Assembly (NCBI GenBank): GCA_024685385.1
Contig: JAIKVV010000028.1
Coordinates: 1-64,000, forward strand
Direction of reading: 5' to 3'
DNA length: 64,000 bases
DNA from: Saccharofermentans sp.
GTDB lineage: Bacteria > Bacillota > Clostridia > Saccharofermentanales > Saccharofermentanaceae
Each line of letters starts with the position of its first letter. The stretch's first letter is position 1. The translations under genes and the position numbers were made by a program. Below, in pieces: positions 39,183-48,707 of this stretch. The notes beneath the pieces were generated by a model, which made no database searches, had not been told where the DNA came from, and saw nothing but the letters and a program-made list of their open reading frames with translations.

Positions 39183-40534
39183 GTCGCATCCTTATAAGGA
39201 AAATCGGGGCTGATCTTCTTGTTTCTCGTATCGATGTATTTGCTCACAGATTCCGTGGATGTCTCGGGATACAAGGTCTTATCGAACCTGTGAATGGAAT
39301 TATAAGTCCTCTTGATCTCATCATCGGTCTCCATGAAATCAAAGAATTCCCAATCCCAGGTATAGCGCTGGGCATCGCAATGGTACCAGCCGCCGTTAAG
39401 ATAGACTAAGCACCAGTAGTGGACTCTCCATGAAACAGGATATGTCGTAACACAGATGTTGTCGATCTTGGCATAATCGAGAAGAGCCTTGCAGCAGGCC
39501 CAGGCTGCATAGCATGAACCCTGCCTCATGGTGAATGCCTTGACAGCAGCATGAGCCCAGGTCGTATAATCCGACGAATTATGCGCGAAAGCAATATTGT
39601 CGTGGACCCAGGAGAAGATATGGAAAGCCTTCTCGACATCGGTCGTATCTTCCGCGCAGATCTGATTATAGATCTCTTCGGCCATAGCATATGCCCTGTT
39701 TATGACATCCTGATCTTCCTCATCCGTAACTCCTGCAGTCCTCCTGCCGACGACGTTAACGTTTACGGTTATCTTCATCTCGTTGCCGCATTCATCGCGG
39801 GCGGTATATACGAGCGGGTAATTCCCCACGAGACCTAAGTTGACCTTGGAGCTGTCGACCCGGAGTTCGGGCGCGGGATCGAAATTATCCCTTACAGTAA
39901 CTCCGTTCCTGTAGGAAACAGAATCTCCTATTATTACGCTGATATCATGTGTTCCGCTGATAACCGGAGCCTGGCTATCGTCTTTCACATAGAAAGGAAC
40001 GGCGATCACGGCCTTGTTGCCTGACGTATCTTCCAGGACCACATCGATCTTAAATTCACCGCCTTCTTCGAAAACAGGCGTCCCGTCCTTATAGTAGACC
40101 TTGACGTCGGTAAGGTCCGTTATGTTCCTTACGCATTCTTCGGCGGGAGGGACTTCTTCGATCATGTAGAATTCCTGATAGATCGCCGTAGCCATCGGAG
40201 CCTTATAGTCAACGACATTTACGACCGCTTCGCATACCGAATCGTCGTAGGCGATCTTAACGGGATATGTTCCCAATGCAGCGGTATCTATAGATGAAAG
40301 GTCCGTAAGAAATTCAATGTCCCGGGGAACCTTGTCGAAGAAGTCTTCAGGAGTCAGGACATGACCGTATTCCACACAGATCTCCCTGTAGCAGTTCAAG
40401 GTCTTGTCGGCGCGGAGCTTGTTTACGGACGCGACGGCATAACAGGCTGCGACGGCAAAAAGTATTATGCCGCAGACTGCGATGTGCATGGGACTTATGT
40501 AAGTCTTTCTGTTGTGATCGTTAGTTCGTCTCAT
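39179..40534 (-). CDS. Membrane-anchored transglutaminase-like protein with Ig-like domains (copy B)
   Basis: 451 residues. One N-terminal membrane segment (about 17-37), then several Ig/cadherin-like domains of the DUF5011/HYR type (DSQAPVISGTHDISVIIGDSV; LVYTARDECGNEMKITV) and a C-terminal transglutaminase-like domain. The Cys-His-Asp triad is intact: Cys in GSCYAAWACC, His in VHYWCLVY, Asp in GGWYHCDAQ. Such domains act as proteases, peptidoglycan-linked hydrolases or cross-linkers outside the cell. It is a tandem copy of the upstream gene, overlapping it by 14 bases. Confidence 0.78.
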   Translation of the reverse strand: MRRTNDHNRKTYISPMHIAVCGIILFAVAACYAVASVNKLRADKTLNCYREICVEYGHVLTPEDFFDKVPRDIEFLTDLSSIDTAALGTYPVKIAYDDSVCEAVVNVVDYKAPMATAIYQEFYMIEEVPPAEECVRNITDLTDVKVYYKDGTPVFEEGGEFKIDVVLEDTSGNKAVIAVPFYVKDDSQAPVISGTHDISVIIGDSVSYRNGVTVRDNFDPAPELRVDSSKVNLGLVGNYPLVYTARDECGNEMKITVNVNVVGRRTAGVTDEEDQDVINRAYAMAEEIYNQICAEDTTDVEKAFHIFSWVHDNIAFAHNSSDYTTWAHAAVKAFTMRQGSCYAAWACCKALLDYAKIDNICVTTYPVSWRVHYWCLVYLNGGWYHCDAQRYTWDWEFFDFMETDDEIKRTYNSIHRFDKTLYPETSTESVSKYIDTRNKKISPDFPYKDAT

Positions 40535-41882
40535 TCTTGTAAGGGAAATCGGGGCTGATCCATTTCCTGGTCGAGCTTACGTAACGCTGAACGGATTCGG
40601 TTGCTCTTGCAGGATAAAGTTTCTTATCGAAGTCGTGGTTGCCGCGGGCTCTGGTGATGAGCTCTTCATCGGTCAGCATGAAAGCGAAATAACCGTCGAT
40701 AGGCGCCCAGGCCTGTGAATCGCAGTGGTACCAGCCTCCGTTAAGATATACCAGGCACCAGTAATGGACCTGTGAGGAATTGGATCTTGTTACGCATATG
40801 TTCTTGATGCCGCAGACATCGAGCATGGCCTTGCATACCGCCCAGTGACCGTAGCAGGAAGATACTCTTCTCGTAAATGCCTTGACTGCGGCATGTGCCC
40901 AGGATGTGTAATCGGAAGTTCCTCTAGCAAAGCCGAGTCTGTGATAGGACCAGTAGAAGATGGCCATTGCCTTCTCAACGTCGGTAGCGTCTTCTTTGAC
41001 GATGCTCTTGACGATCTCGGAAGCCAGTTCATATGCCTTCTTTACGGTCTCTTCATCGTCTTCACCCGTTATGCCTGCCGTACGGCGGGTAACGACTTCA
41101 ACCTGGACGGTGACCTTATTCTCGTTGCCGCACTCGTCGACAGCGATAAAGGTCAGGGGATATACGCCCGCAAGCTTAAGATTGACCTCGGAATTGTCGA
41201 TCGTAAGCTTAGGGTTAGGATCGTAATTATCAGTTACGGTAATGCCGTCCCTGTAGGATATGCTGTCGCCTATGAGGACAGTAAGGTCATGTGCGCCCTC
41301 GATCTGCGGAGCCTGGCGGTCGTCCTTGACCGTGAAAGGCACTATTACTACGGAAGCATTGCCGAACTTGTCGGTCAGTTTGACGGGAACATCGAAGTTT
41401 CCGCCGCTCTTAAATTCAAGGCCGCCGCCTTCATATTCGACATTGACATCCGATAAGTCAAAAAGATCCCTGATCACGGAAGATGCATCCGGAACAGCAT
41501 CCTTGAGATACATCTCCTGAGGGATGGCTTTTGCAACGGGAGCTCTCTTGTCGATTATGTTGATGTTGCTGTAGACCTTGCGGCCTGCAACTTCAATCGC
41601 AACCCTGTATGTGCCCAAAACGCCGGTATCGATGACCGATACGTCGCTTAAGAGCTTGGCATCTTCGGGAACTACGTCAAAAAAGTCAGAAAGCGTGATC
41701 TGATGGCCGTACTCGATGTTGATCTCACGGTAGACGGAGCCTTCGAGCTTGTCCAGGACATTAAGATAGAGCATAAATGCCGCAAGAAAACCCGCGAATA
41801 AACCAAAGACTGCGGAAATCAGGATTCCCGCAATCTTTACTCTGCCTTTTTTATTTGTTTTTTGTCCGGATCTGCGAACCAT
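40521..41882 (-). CDS. Membrane-anchored transglutaminase-like protein with Ig-like domains (copy A)
   Basis: 453 residues with the same plan as copy B: membrane segment about 17-45, Ig-like domains (DRQAPQIEGAHDLTVLIGDSI; LTFIAVDECGNENKVTV) and a C-terminal transglutaminase-like domain with Cys in SSCYGHWAVC, His in QVHYWCLVY and Asp in GGWYHCDSQ. The basic N-terminus (RRSGQKTNKKGRVK) predicts an inside start and an outside catalytic domain. Copies A and B differ mainly in loops around the active site, suggesting different substrates. Confidence 0.78.
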   Translation of the reverse strand: MVRRSGQKTNKKGRVKIAGILISAVFGLFAGFLAAFMLYLNVLDKLEGSVYREINIEYGHQITLSDFFDVVPEDAKLLSDVSVIDTGVLGTYRVAIEVAGRKVYSNINIIDKRAPVAKAIPQEMYLKDAVPDASSVIRDLFDLSDVNVEYEGGGLEFKSGGNFDVPVKLTDKFGNASVVIVPFTVKDDRQAPQIEGAHDLTVLIGDSISYRDGITVTDNYDPNPKLTIDNSEVNLKLAGVYPLTFIAVDECGNENKVTVQVEVVTRRTAGITGEDDEETVKKAYELASEIVKSIVKEDATDVEKAMAIFYWSYHRLGFARGTSDYTSWAHAAVKAFTRRVSSCYGHWAVCKAMLDVCGIKNICVTRSNSSQVHYWCLVYLNGGWYHCDSQAWAPIDGYFAFMLTDEELITRARGNHDFDKKLYPARATESVQRYVSSTRKWISPDFPYKNETN

Positions 41883-41904
41883 TCAGGCGACCTTTAAAGT
41901 TCCT

Positions 41905-42516
41905 TTACACCACGTAATTGTAAACGATGTTGGATACTTTATCGTTAGCGATGATGATGCAGAGGATGGAATGACCCTTCTTATATGTGTAGGTCGTGCT
42001 GTTGCTGGTCTCGGCATCAGGCTCGCCGTATGTCTTCTTGACATCGTCGAGGCTGCTTCCGATGTAAAGGCCTTCAGCTGTCGTGATCGTATCATCATAC
42101 AGGGAGATGTTGGAGATGATGTCCTTGTCTCCGTCGGGGTTGGTGTTGATGACGAAAGAACCGGAATTGAAAGTCAGAGTCCTTGCAAGACCGAGGCCTG
42201 CGCAGGATGTTGCCTTCAATTCTGTGTAATCCTTGTTGAGCTCACCGAGCTTGCCTGTCTTCTCGACGATGTTGAGGTCTGTTCCGACATTGATGTTAAG
42301 GCCGTTATAAACAAATGACCAGCCGTCGAACTCGTCAGCCTGATTGGAGCTTTCGGAAGCAGATGTCTCACCGCCTTCTTTGCTCTTGTTCGTCTCGGAT
42401 GATACGACGACTACATCGTCTCCGCCGCCCTGGTTTCCGGAATTGCTGCAGGCTGCAAGACCTGCGATCGTCATTGTAAGAGCTGTCATGACAGCCAATA
42501 TCTTCATCGATTTCAT
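41905..42516 (-). CDS. Lipoprotein with a BamE/SmpA-like C-terminal pattern
   Basis: 203 residues. Lipobox TIAGLAACSNS with Cys near 23, then a Ser/Glu-rich linker (about 30-62). The C-terminal part has LYIGSSLDDVKKTYGEPD followed by beta strands, the same pattern as the lipoprotein at 38493-39020. AAGGGAGG precedes the ATG. First gene of the five-gene surface cassette, 22 bases before transglutaminase copy A. Confidence 0.62.
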   Translation of the reverse strand: MKSMKILAVMTALTMTIAGLAACSNSGNQGGGDDVVVVSSETNKSKEGGETSASESSNQADEFDGWSFVYNGLNINVGTDLNIVEKTGKLGELNKDYTELKATSCAGLGLARTLTFNSGSFVINTNPDGDKDIISNISLYDDTITTAEGLYIGSSLDDVKKTYGEPDAETSNSTTYTYKKGHSILCIIIANDKVSNIVYNYVV

Positions 42517-42566
42517 GTAATATGTCCTCCCTTAATTGTCTTTATTTGTTTCTAATAAATACCGAG

Positions 42567-42594
42567 AGTATATTATCACATGATGCGATTACAA
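42567..42594 (-). promoter_or_regulatory. Predicted promoter of the transglutaminase cassette
   Basis: On the minus strand TTGTAA (42594-42589), a 16-base spacer and TATACT (42572-42567), 51 bases before the lipoprotein start. The spacer contains ATCACATGATGCGAT, with a small ATCA/TGAT symmetry. Confidence 0.55.
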
Positions 42595-42623
42595 AATTTA
42601 CAATTTTTTGTCTTTTTGCGGCA

Positions 42624-43718
42624 TTATTCTATGGCATTGGCACCATAATTTACGAGTTCACCGTATTTCGCGATCTCGGAAAGCTGATCGTCACGCATCG
42701 CTTCGTAGAATCTGATCTTGTCTTCATAAACGGCAGATACTTTGGGATCCGATCTCATGTCAGTAAGATCGCAGTTGTTCTTAAGCCATGCTCCTATGTA
42801 GTCGGACAGCTTTTCGGCGCCGTAGATATTTAAGTGGAGACCCGCATCGTAGGTGTCCTTAGTCATGTCAAGACCTATGTCTTCGATATGTTCTATGTAG
42901 TTGAAATAGGGTACGTCATATTCTTTGGCAAGGTCCTTCACCTGGGCGTCCCACTCATCGTACCAGACGGGATAGAGGATGGGGGCATGAACGAGTACGA
43001 CCTTGATGCCCTTGGATTTGCAAAGCTCAATGGATTTGGCAAGATATGCCATGGATTTCTCATCGAAAGAATAATCCATCAGAGGGACTGCCGGAGGGAA
43101 TTCGCCCTGAGGCATGACGTCGCATCTCATGTAATAGCCGTTATGGGATACCTGATCCTTCGAAAAGATATGATTCCAGTCCGTCGAAGTAAGCTCGCTC
43201 CAGCGGTCGTGATATCTAAGGATAGGGAAAACATAAGACAGGAAAGTCTCGCCTTCGGTCATGGATTCGTTGATCGCATTGACCTTGTCGGGAGTCCATT
43301 TCATGCCGTCCAGAGTCATGCGGTTATATGCTTCCTTGGGCTTGGTTCCGGACTGGAGTCCGTGGACGCTTATGACGACGACCTTGGGAGTCTCGGTCCT
43401 TAAAGTGTCCTTGAGCATGTAGTAGGTCTGCCACATATACTGCTCGGCATTGCCCCTTATGTAGGAAGAGATGCCGTATTTCTCATAAAGCTCGATGGGC
43501 GAATAGTTCTCGTAGACATCACAGTCGCCGTAAAAGATGACCTCATGGGGAACCTTCTCCTTGTAATATTCCTCGGAGAAAGAGCCCTCTATTACGCCTC
43601 TTTGATATTTGGGCATATGGAGCTTCGAAGCGAAGATGAAAAGAAATATTGCCAGAGCCGATCCCAGAAGGATCAGCGCACAAGTAAGGGCTTTGGAATT
43701 GCTTTTTCCTTTTGTCAC
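42624..43718 (-). CDS. SGNH-hydrolase-like envelope protein with GDC motif
   Basis: 364 residues, GTG start overlapping the glycosyltransferase stop (GTGA). One N-terminal membrane segment (about 10-30). The first conserved block reads IFYGDCDVYENYSP, where SGNH enzymes usually carry Ser; the last block DAGLHLNIYGAEKLSDYIG supplies the Asp/His pair. Similar proteins act in O-acylation of polysaccharides or wall polymers (DltD, AlgJ types). It follows a glycosyltransferase gene, so a glycan is a likely target. With Cys in place of Ser, activity is uncertain. Confidence 0.62.
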   Translation of the reverse strand: MTKGKSNSKALTCALILLGSALAIFLFIFASKLHMPKYQRGVIEGSFSEEYYKEKVPHEVIFYGDCDVYENYSPIELYEKYGISSYIRGNAEQYMWQTYYMLKDTLRTETPKVVVISVHGLQSGTKPKEAYNRMTLDGMKWTPDKVNAINESMTEGETFLSYVFPILRYHDRWSELTSTDWNHIFSKDQVSHNGYYMRCDVMPQGEFPPAVPLMDYSFDEKSMAYLAKSIELCKSKGIKVVLVHAPILYPVWYDEWDAQVKDLAKEYDVPYFNYIEHIEDIGLDMTKDTYDAGLHLNIYGAEKLSDYIGAWLKNNCDLTDMRSDPKVSAVYEDKIRFYEAMRDDQLSEIAKYGELVNYGANAIE

Positions 43719-44434
43719 TTGACGGCCCCGTTCATATCCTTGGCGAAGGCACGGAAATCCTTAAGAGCCTGCCAGCCGATCTTGAAGATCTTCTTGATGT
43801 TGATCGAATTAACGCCGCCCTGTCTGGGTTTGAAGGTAACGACCTTAAAATCATGAGTCTCGCCGAATCTTACGAAGTAAGCCGTCATCATGATGTTGGG
43901 CAGATTGTAATCAGCAGGGAGCTTATAAAGATACTTGGCGAGGACCTTGGTGTTCATGAGCCTGAAAGGCGCATTTGCATCAGGTACCTTGACCTTGAAA
44001 TAGTGCTTAACGAGCATGCAGACGACGCGCTCGACCATGGCGCGGGACTTGCCGTCGCCTCTGACTTTCCTGTGACCGAAGATGCCCGAATATGCAGTCC
44101 TGACCTGCCAGAAACCGTCGAATTCATCTGGATCGGTCTGTCCGTCGGAATCGGTCTGGAATACATAATCAGCGCCGTTCTTGATGGCATAATCGTAGAG
44201 AGCTATTACCTTGGGACCATGGAATTTTCCAGTATCTGAAAGGACTTCAAGCTGAGTATATGTTTCTTTAAGATTCAAAAGGATCTCGTGAGTCCTGTCA
44301 TTACTCCCGCTGTCTGCGATAACGAGTCTGGAAGCCGGGTCCTTGCCCTCAAGAACCGGATACCACTGTTTTACGACAGCTTCTATATTGGCTTCTTCAT
44401 TGTAAGCCGGCATTACGACATATAAAATATCCAT
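43715..44434 (-). CDS. Family 2 glycosyltransferase
   Basis: 239 residues. GT-A fold: MDILYVVMPAYNEEANIEAVV, then VIADSGSNDRTHEIL and the metal-binding DSDGQTDPDEF. No membrane helices after the catalytic domain, so a polyprenol phosphate-mannose synthase-like enzyme or a polysaccharide transferase are both possible. Coupled with the SGNH-like gene by a 4-base overlap. Confidence 0.85.
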   Translation of the reverse strand: MDILYVVMPAYNEEANIEAVVKQWYPVLEGKDPASRLVIADSGSNDRTHEILLNLKETYTQLEVLSDTGKFHGPKVIALYDYAIKNGADYVFQTDSDGQTDPDEFDGFWQVRTAYSGIFGHRKVRGDGKSRAMVERVVCMLVKHYFKVKVPDANAPFRLMNTKVLAKYLYKLPADYNLPNIMMTAYFVRFGETHDFKVVTFKPRQGGVNSINIKKIFKIGWQALKDFRAFAKDMNGAVK

Positions 44435-44485
44435 GGATAACCCCTCCCCTGGAAAACTTGATAATTGATTATAACATAAAAGCCT

Positions 44486-46675
44486 TTAGGGATTTTCTTT
44501 ATTCTCCCTTTCGTGACGGATCTGTTTATCGGCATACATCTTCTCGTCTGCCGTATTCATCACGGGCTCAAGGACCGCCTCCGGCTTTTCGGGATCAAAG
44601 GATGATACGGGGCAGGAAACAAGCCCGACGGAAGCCAGGATCTTGTAAGGTTTCCCTGCAATGGATTCATCACAGGAAGCTGCATGTTCTATCTCGTCAC
44701 GAAGCTTTGATTCCGTTCCTTCAAGAGCTTCACTGCTCAATATGACAAAAGCAAATTCATCTCCTCCGAATCTCGATGAGATACCGTTCTTATAAACCCT
44801 TGCCTGAATGGCATCGGCAAGCGCCTTGATGACCAGGTCACCGTCGCTGTGGCCGTAAAGGTCGTTGACGGTCTTTAAGTTATCGAGATCCATGGTGACG
44901 TAATTGAAATACTTGTCCTTATTCTCCGGATCTTTGATCATGTCGAAAACGCGGGCAAGAAAACCTCTTCTGTTATAAAGGCCCGTCATGTAGTCTTTCT
45001 CCGAAAGATCGCGCATCTTGTCGTTCATCTTAAGGAGCTTATCGTTGTATACGACAGAGTGGATGATCGAGGAAAGATATGATCCCATCTCCTCGAAACG
45101 CTGCTGTTTCCTGAAGGATATGGAGTCCGTTCCCGTACAGACATATCCGAAAGATTCGTCAGACGAGCTTAAATAGCTGAAAAGAAGATAATTGATCCCG
45201 CTTGAACTGCTCATGATGTCATGCTGATGGGGGATCGCCCTGTCGGGATTATAGACTCTGTTTACGGTATCACTCTTATCATTCCAGGAATAGAAGATGT
45301 TATTTATGCGGTCCTCTGAACTTGTGAGACCCACAAAGAACATCTGATCTTTCCAGAGCCTTAAATGTTCCGTCAAAAGATCAGGCAGTTCCTTTGCATC
45401 ACTTATCGTGATGGCCCGGGACGTTAGCCTTCCCATCTCCTGCATATGCATGAAATAATCCATGTTGTCGCCGTAAAGATGCGTTGTTATCTTATTGGCT
45501 TCCTCAAGGGTCGAAGTACTGCATCCGCAGGAATCCTTGAGCAGCAGTTTATAAGGGATCTTGTGGACGGAGGCTGAAAGTTTATCACTGCCTTCGCCGT
45601 CCCGGTTTTCAGTGACGGAAGCAATTACTTTTGCCATCTGATCAAAATCGGGAGTCGATGTCGTAATGGTCGGAAGATGATATAAAGCGTCCCTGACTCC
45701 GTCAAATCCCGTGACAATGATGTCCTGCGGGATCTTATAACCCTTGCTTATGAGATAATCCGTCACGCCCATAGCCATCGCATCGTTGGCGCAGATTATC
45801 GCCTGGGGCAGTTTTCCGCCGTTTTCTTCAAAATACTTTTCGATCGCATTAACGGCCGGGATATGCCAGAAGTCTCCATAGAGGATCTTGCTGTCGTCGA
45901 TACTAAGGGATCTTTCTTCAAGGACTTCCCTCAAGACCTTTATCCTCTCATCGGAGAACCTGTTGCCCTTGATGCCTGCCATCATGACTATGTCGCTGCA
46001 ATTATGGTCATCCACGATATGGGTCACGATCTCGCGGAAGCCTTCCTTATAGTCAAGTTCCAGATCGATGCAGCCTTTCTCCTTGTGTTCGATCATGAAA
46101 ACGGGAATGGAATTTTCCGTTCCGAGCTTCATGAGATGTTCGATCAAATGATCGGACTTGAGCATCTCGGCAAAGAGTACGATCGCTGCAGGATCTAACC
46201 TCATCATGATATCGGCGAACCTGATCTCGATCTGCATGTTGGAGATCTCGGGTCTTACTACCGTTCCGAAAGTGAAACAGCATATGACGTATTTAGAAGT
46301 GATCTCGGGAACATTAAGCTTTTCGAGGAACTTATTGAAATTCTCGGCATCCTCCCAGGCGCCGCAGACGACCAGGGCCCTTCTGTCAGGAGAAGGGTCT
46401 CCCTGATGTATCTCAAAGGTGAAATCAGGATTCTCATCGGCGGAATCTTCGAGGACATTTATCAGTTTGTGGATATAATCCTCAAGTTCGGAAGACGCAT
46501 CGGAAATGCCGCGGAGGATAAGATGCCTCTTTCCCGGCTCGGTCGTCAGCATGTCTTTGAGAGCATCGAGATTGGCGCCGTAGTAATCCGGGAAGCCCAA
46601 AGCTTCCTTAAGGATCTTATGAAGGGATCTTTTATCCTTGATCCCCGCGATATTTACTACCGGCGTATCTTTCAT
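44486..46675 (-). CDS. Barstar / LacI-type sensor / GGDEF fusion protein
   Basis: 729 residues. Residues about 5-90 match Barstar (ALGFPDYYGANLDALKDML, both Asp residues of the barnase-binding loop kept). About 97-385 is a periplasmic-binding fold of the LacI type (PQAIICANDAMAMGVTDYLI; IIVTGFDGVRD) without helix-turn-helix. About 390-545 is a linker region that may be GAF-like. The diguanylate cyclase domain follows, with GGDEF at 637-641 in SSRFGGDEFAF; the RxxD inhibitory site is absent. No signal peptide or membrane segment, so it acts in the cytoplasm, probably making c-di-GMP in response to a small ligand. I do not know this exact architecture. Confidence 0.8.
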   Translation of the reverse strand: MKDTPVVNIAGIKDKRSLHKILKEALGFPDYYGANLDALKDMLTTEPGKRHLILRGISDASSELEDYIHKLINVLEDSADENPDFTFEIHQGDPSPDRRALVVCGAWEDAENFNKFLEKLNVPEITSKYVICCFTFGTVVRPEISNMQIEIRFADIMMRLDPAAIVLFAEMLKSDHLIEHLMKLGTENSIPVFMIEHKEKGCIDLELDYKEGFREIVTHIVDDHNCSDIVMMAGIKGNRFSDERIKVLREVLEERSLSIDDSKILYGDFWHIPAVNAIEKYFEENGGKLPQAIICANDAMAMGVTDYLISKGYKIPQDIIVTGFDGVRDALYHLPTITTSTPDFDQMAKVIASVTENRDGEGSDKLSASVHKIPYKLLLKDSCGCSTSTLEEANKITTHLYGDNMDYFMHMQEMGRLTSRAITISDAKELPDLLTEHLRLWKDQMFFVGLTSSEDRINNIFYSWNDKSDTVNRVYNPDRAIPHQHDIMSSSSGINYLLFSYLSSSDESFGYVCTGTDSISFRKQQRFEEMGSYLSSIIHSVVYNDKLLKMNDKMRDLSEKDYMTGLYNRRGFLARVFDMIKDPENKDKYFNYVTMDLDNLKTVNDLYGHSDGDLVIKALADAIQARVYKNGISSRFGGDEFAFVILSSEALEGTESKLRDEIEHAASCDESIAGKPYKILASVGLVSCPVSSFDPEKPEAVLEPVMNTADEKMYADKQIRHERENKENP

Positions 46676-46687
46676 GAATCAAAAATA

Positions 46688-48694
46688 TCAGTTCTCTTCT
46701 CCGTCCTTATCGTCAGAAGATGTCTTGGAGGCATCATCAGCGATAAGATCCTCTATGCTTCCGGATGTGATCTCAGATGATCTTTTCTCTGTTGCTTCAC
46801 TGATGGAGAGCTTATTCTTCCTGGCATAATCGACAAGTTCAAGATCGCCGTTCGCCTCATAGATCATCTCGAACTCGGGACCGTCAACGGTAAGCTTGTC
46901 CTGAAGCCTTGCAGCAAGAGCTTCCATGATGCTTCTCTTCTCGTTAAGGATCCTCTTGGTCTCCTCGTAGCAGCTGTCGATGATGAGCTTGATCTCCTGA
47001 TCGATCGCAGCAGCGGTCTGCTCGGAATAGCTCTGGACCTGACCCATGGAATAGCCTAAGAAGACTTCCTCATTCTCGTCACCGAAGACCATGTTCCTGA
47101 ACTTGGAGGACAGGCCGTATCTCTTGATCATGTTCTTGGCGATGCTGTTGCAGTGCTGCAGATCAGATGCGGCGCCCGTAGAGACTTCACCCAGGAATAT
47201 CTCCTCAGCGGCGCGTCCGCCGAGGCTCATCTTGATGACGTCGAGGAGCATCTTTTCGGTATAGAAATCCGTATCCTCAACAGGCTTATATGCAGTATAT
47301 CCGCCTGCAGATCCTGCAGGGATTATCGTAACCCTGTCGACCTTCTCGAATTCGCTCGTTGCCTTCAATACGACGGCATGACCTGCCTCATGGTAGGAAG
47401 TGAGGCGCTTTACCTTGTCGGAGAGCTTCTTGGAGTTCTTCTGGGGGCCCATCTGAACTCTGAAGGTCGCATCGGTTATCTCGTTCATGCTGATCTCTTT
47501 CTTATTGCGTCTTGCAGTAAGGAGAGCTGCTTCGTTAAGGACATTCTCAAGATCGGCGCCCGTGAATCCTACTGTGGAAAGGGCAACTTCCCTGAGGCTT
47601 ACGTCCTTGGCAAGGGGCTTGTTCTTCGCATGTATCTTGAGGATCGCCTCACGCTCGTCTGCGTCAGGCATGTTTACCATGATCCTTCTGTCGAATCTTC
47701 CGGGTCTTAAGAGAGCGGGATCCAGGACATCGACACGGTTGGTTGCAGCCATGACGATGATGTTGGTATTAACATCGAAGCCGTCCATCTCGACCAGGAT
47801 CTGGTTTAAGGTCTGCTCACGCTCATCCTGTCCGCCGCCCAGGCCTGCGCCTCTCTTACGGCCTACGGCATCGATCTCATCGATGAATACGACCGAGGGG
47901 GCAGCTCTCTTTGCGTCAGCGAAAAGCGATCTTACACGCGATGCGCCGACACCGACCAGCATCTCGACGAAGTCGGAACCCGAGATATAGAAGAACCTAA
48001 CTCCTGCTTCACCTGCAACGGCTCTTGCAAGAAGGGTCTTACCCGTACCGGGAGCTCCGTAGAGCAATACGCCCTTGGGGATCTTGGCGCCGAGTTCTTT
48101 ATACTTGGCGGGGCTCTTAAGGAAATCTACGATCTCCGACAGTTCCTCTTTCTCTTCTACGGAACCTGCGACATCGGAGAACTTGACCTTCATCTTGTCG
48201 GGGTCAGTCAACTTGGCCCTGTTGTTTCCGAAAGAGAATACTGAATTGCTGTCACGGGTCTGTCTGTTGATCGTATTGAATATCAGGAATACCAGAACGA
48301 TGGTGCCGCCGAACATCATGATGTTGATCAGGATGCTCCAGTCAAAGGGCTCGGAATAGTTATAGTTTTCGATCGTGCCATTCTTCTTGGCTTCTTCCAG
48401 TACGAGAACGAGATCGTCCACATACTCATAAGGGACCGACTGGTTGATGCTCTTTACCGCACCCGACTGGTCCTTATATGTGAGCTTGACATTTGTGCCG
48501 TTGACCTCTACCGAAGTAACTTTATATTCCGTGCTGTTTATGTATTCCAGAACATCGGCGAGCGTAGTCTTCTCCTGCCTGCCGTAGTTATTACCGAATA
48601 TCACTGTCGACAATACGACCAGAGCCACGAGCATCAACCCGTAGAACAATAAGCTCCCAAGCTTAGGTCCTTGTCTTCCGTCTTTGTTCTCCAT
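46688..48694 (-). CDS. ftsH: ATP-dependent zinc metalloprotease FtsH
   Basis: 668 residues. Two membrane segments (about 13-31 and 117-140) flank a small extracytoplasmic domain. AAA domain with Walker A GAPGTGKTLLAR (about 215), Walker B VVFIDEIDAVG and the second region of homology NRVDVLDPALLRPGRFDR. Zinc site HEAGH near 435. It degrades misfolded and regulatory membrane proteins. The order tilS-hpt-ftsH is conserved in Firmicutes. Confidence 0.97.
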   Translation of the reverse strand: MENKDGRQGPKLGSLLFYGLMLVALVVLSTVIFGNNYGRQEKTTLADVLEYINSTEYKVTSVEVNGTNVKLTYKDQSGAVKSINQSVPYEYVDDLVLVLEEAKKNGTIENYNYSEPFDWSILINIMMFGGTIVLVFLIFNTINRQTRDSNSVFSFGNNRAKLTDPDKMKVKFSDVAGSVEEKEELSEIVDFLKSPAKYKELGAKIPKGVLLYGAPGTGKTLLARAVAGEAGVRFFYISGSDFVEMLVGVGASRVRSLFADAKRAAPSVVFIDEIDAVGRKRGAGLGGGQDEREQTLNQILVEMDGFDVNTNIIVMAATNRVDVLDPALLRPGRFDRRIMVNMPDADEREAILKIHAKNKPLAKDVSLREVALSTVGFTGADLENVLNEAALLTARRNKKEISMNEITDATFRVQMGPQKNSKKLSDKVKRLTSYHEAGHAVVLKATSEFEKVDRVTIIPAGSAGGYTAYKPVEDTDFYTEKMLLDVIKMSLGGRAAEEIFLGEVSTGAASDLQHCNSIAKNMIKRYGLSSKFRNMVFGDENEEVFLGYSMGQVQSYSEQTAAAIDQEIKLIIDSCYEETKRILNEKRSIMEALAARLQDKLTVDGPEFEMIYEANGDLELVDYARKNKLSISEATEKRSSEITSGSIEDLIADDASKTSSDDKDGEEN

Positions 48695-48707
48695 TAATTA
48701 CCTCCGA

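Noticed and set aside
44486-46675. Barstar domain as antitoxin of a toxin-antitoxin pair
   Set aside because: No barnase-like or other RNase gene is adjacent and the domain is fused to sensory and cyclase domains in one continuous frame.
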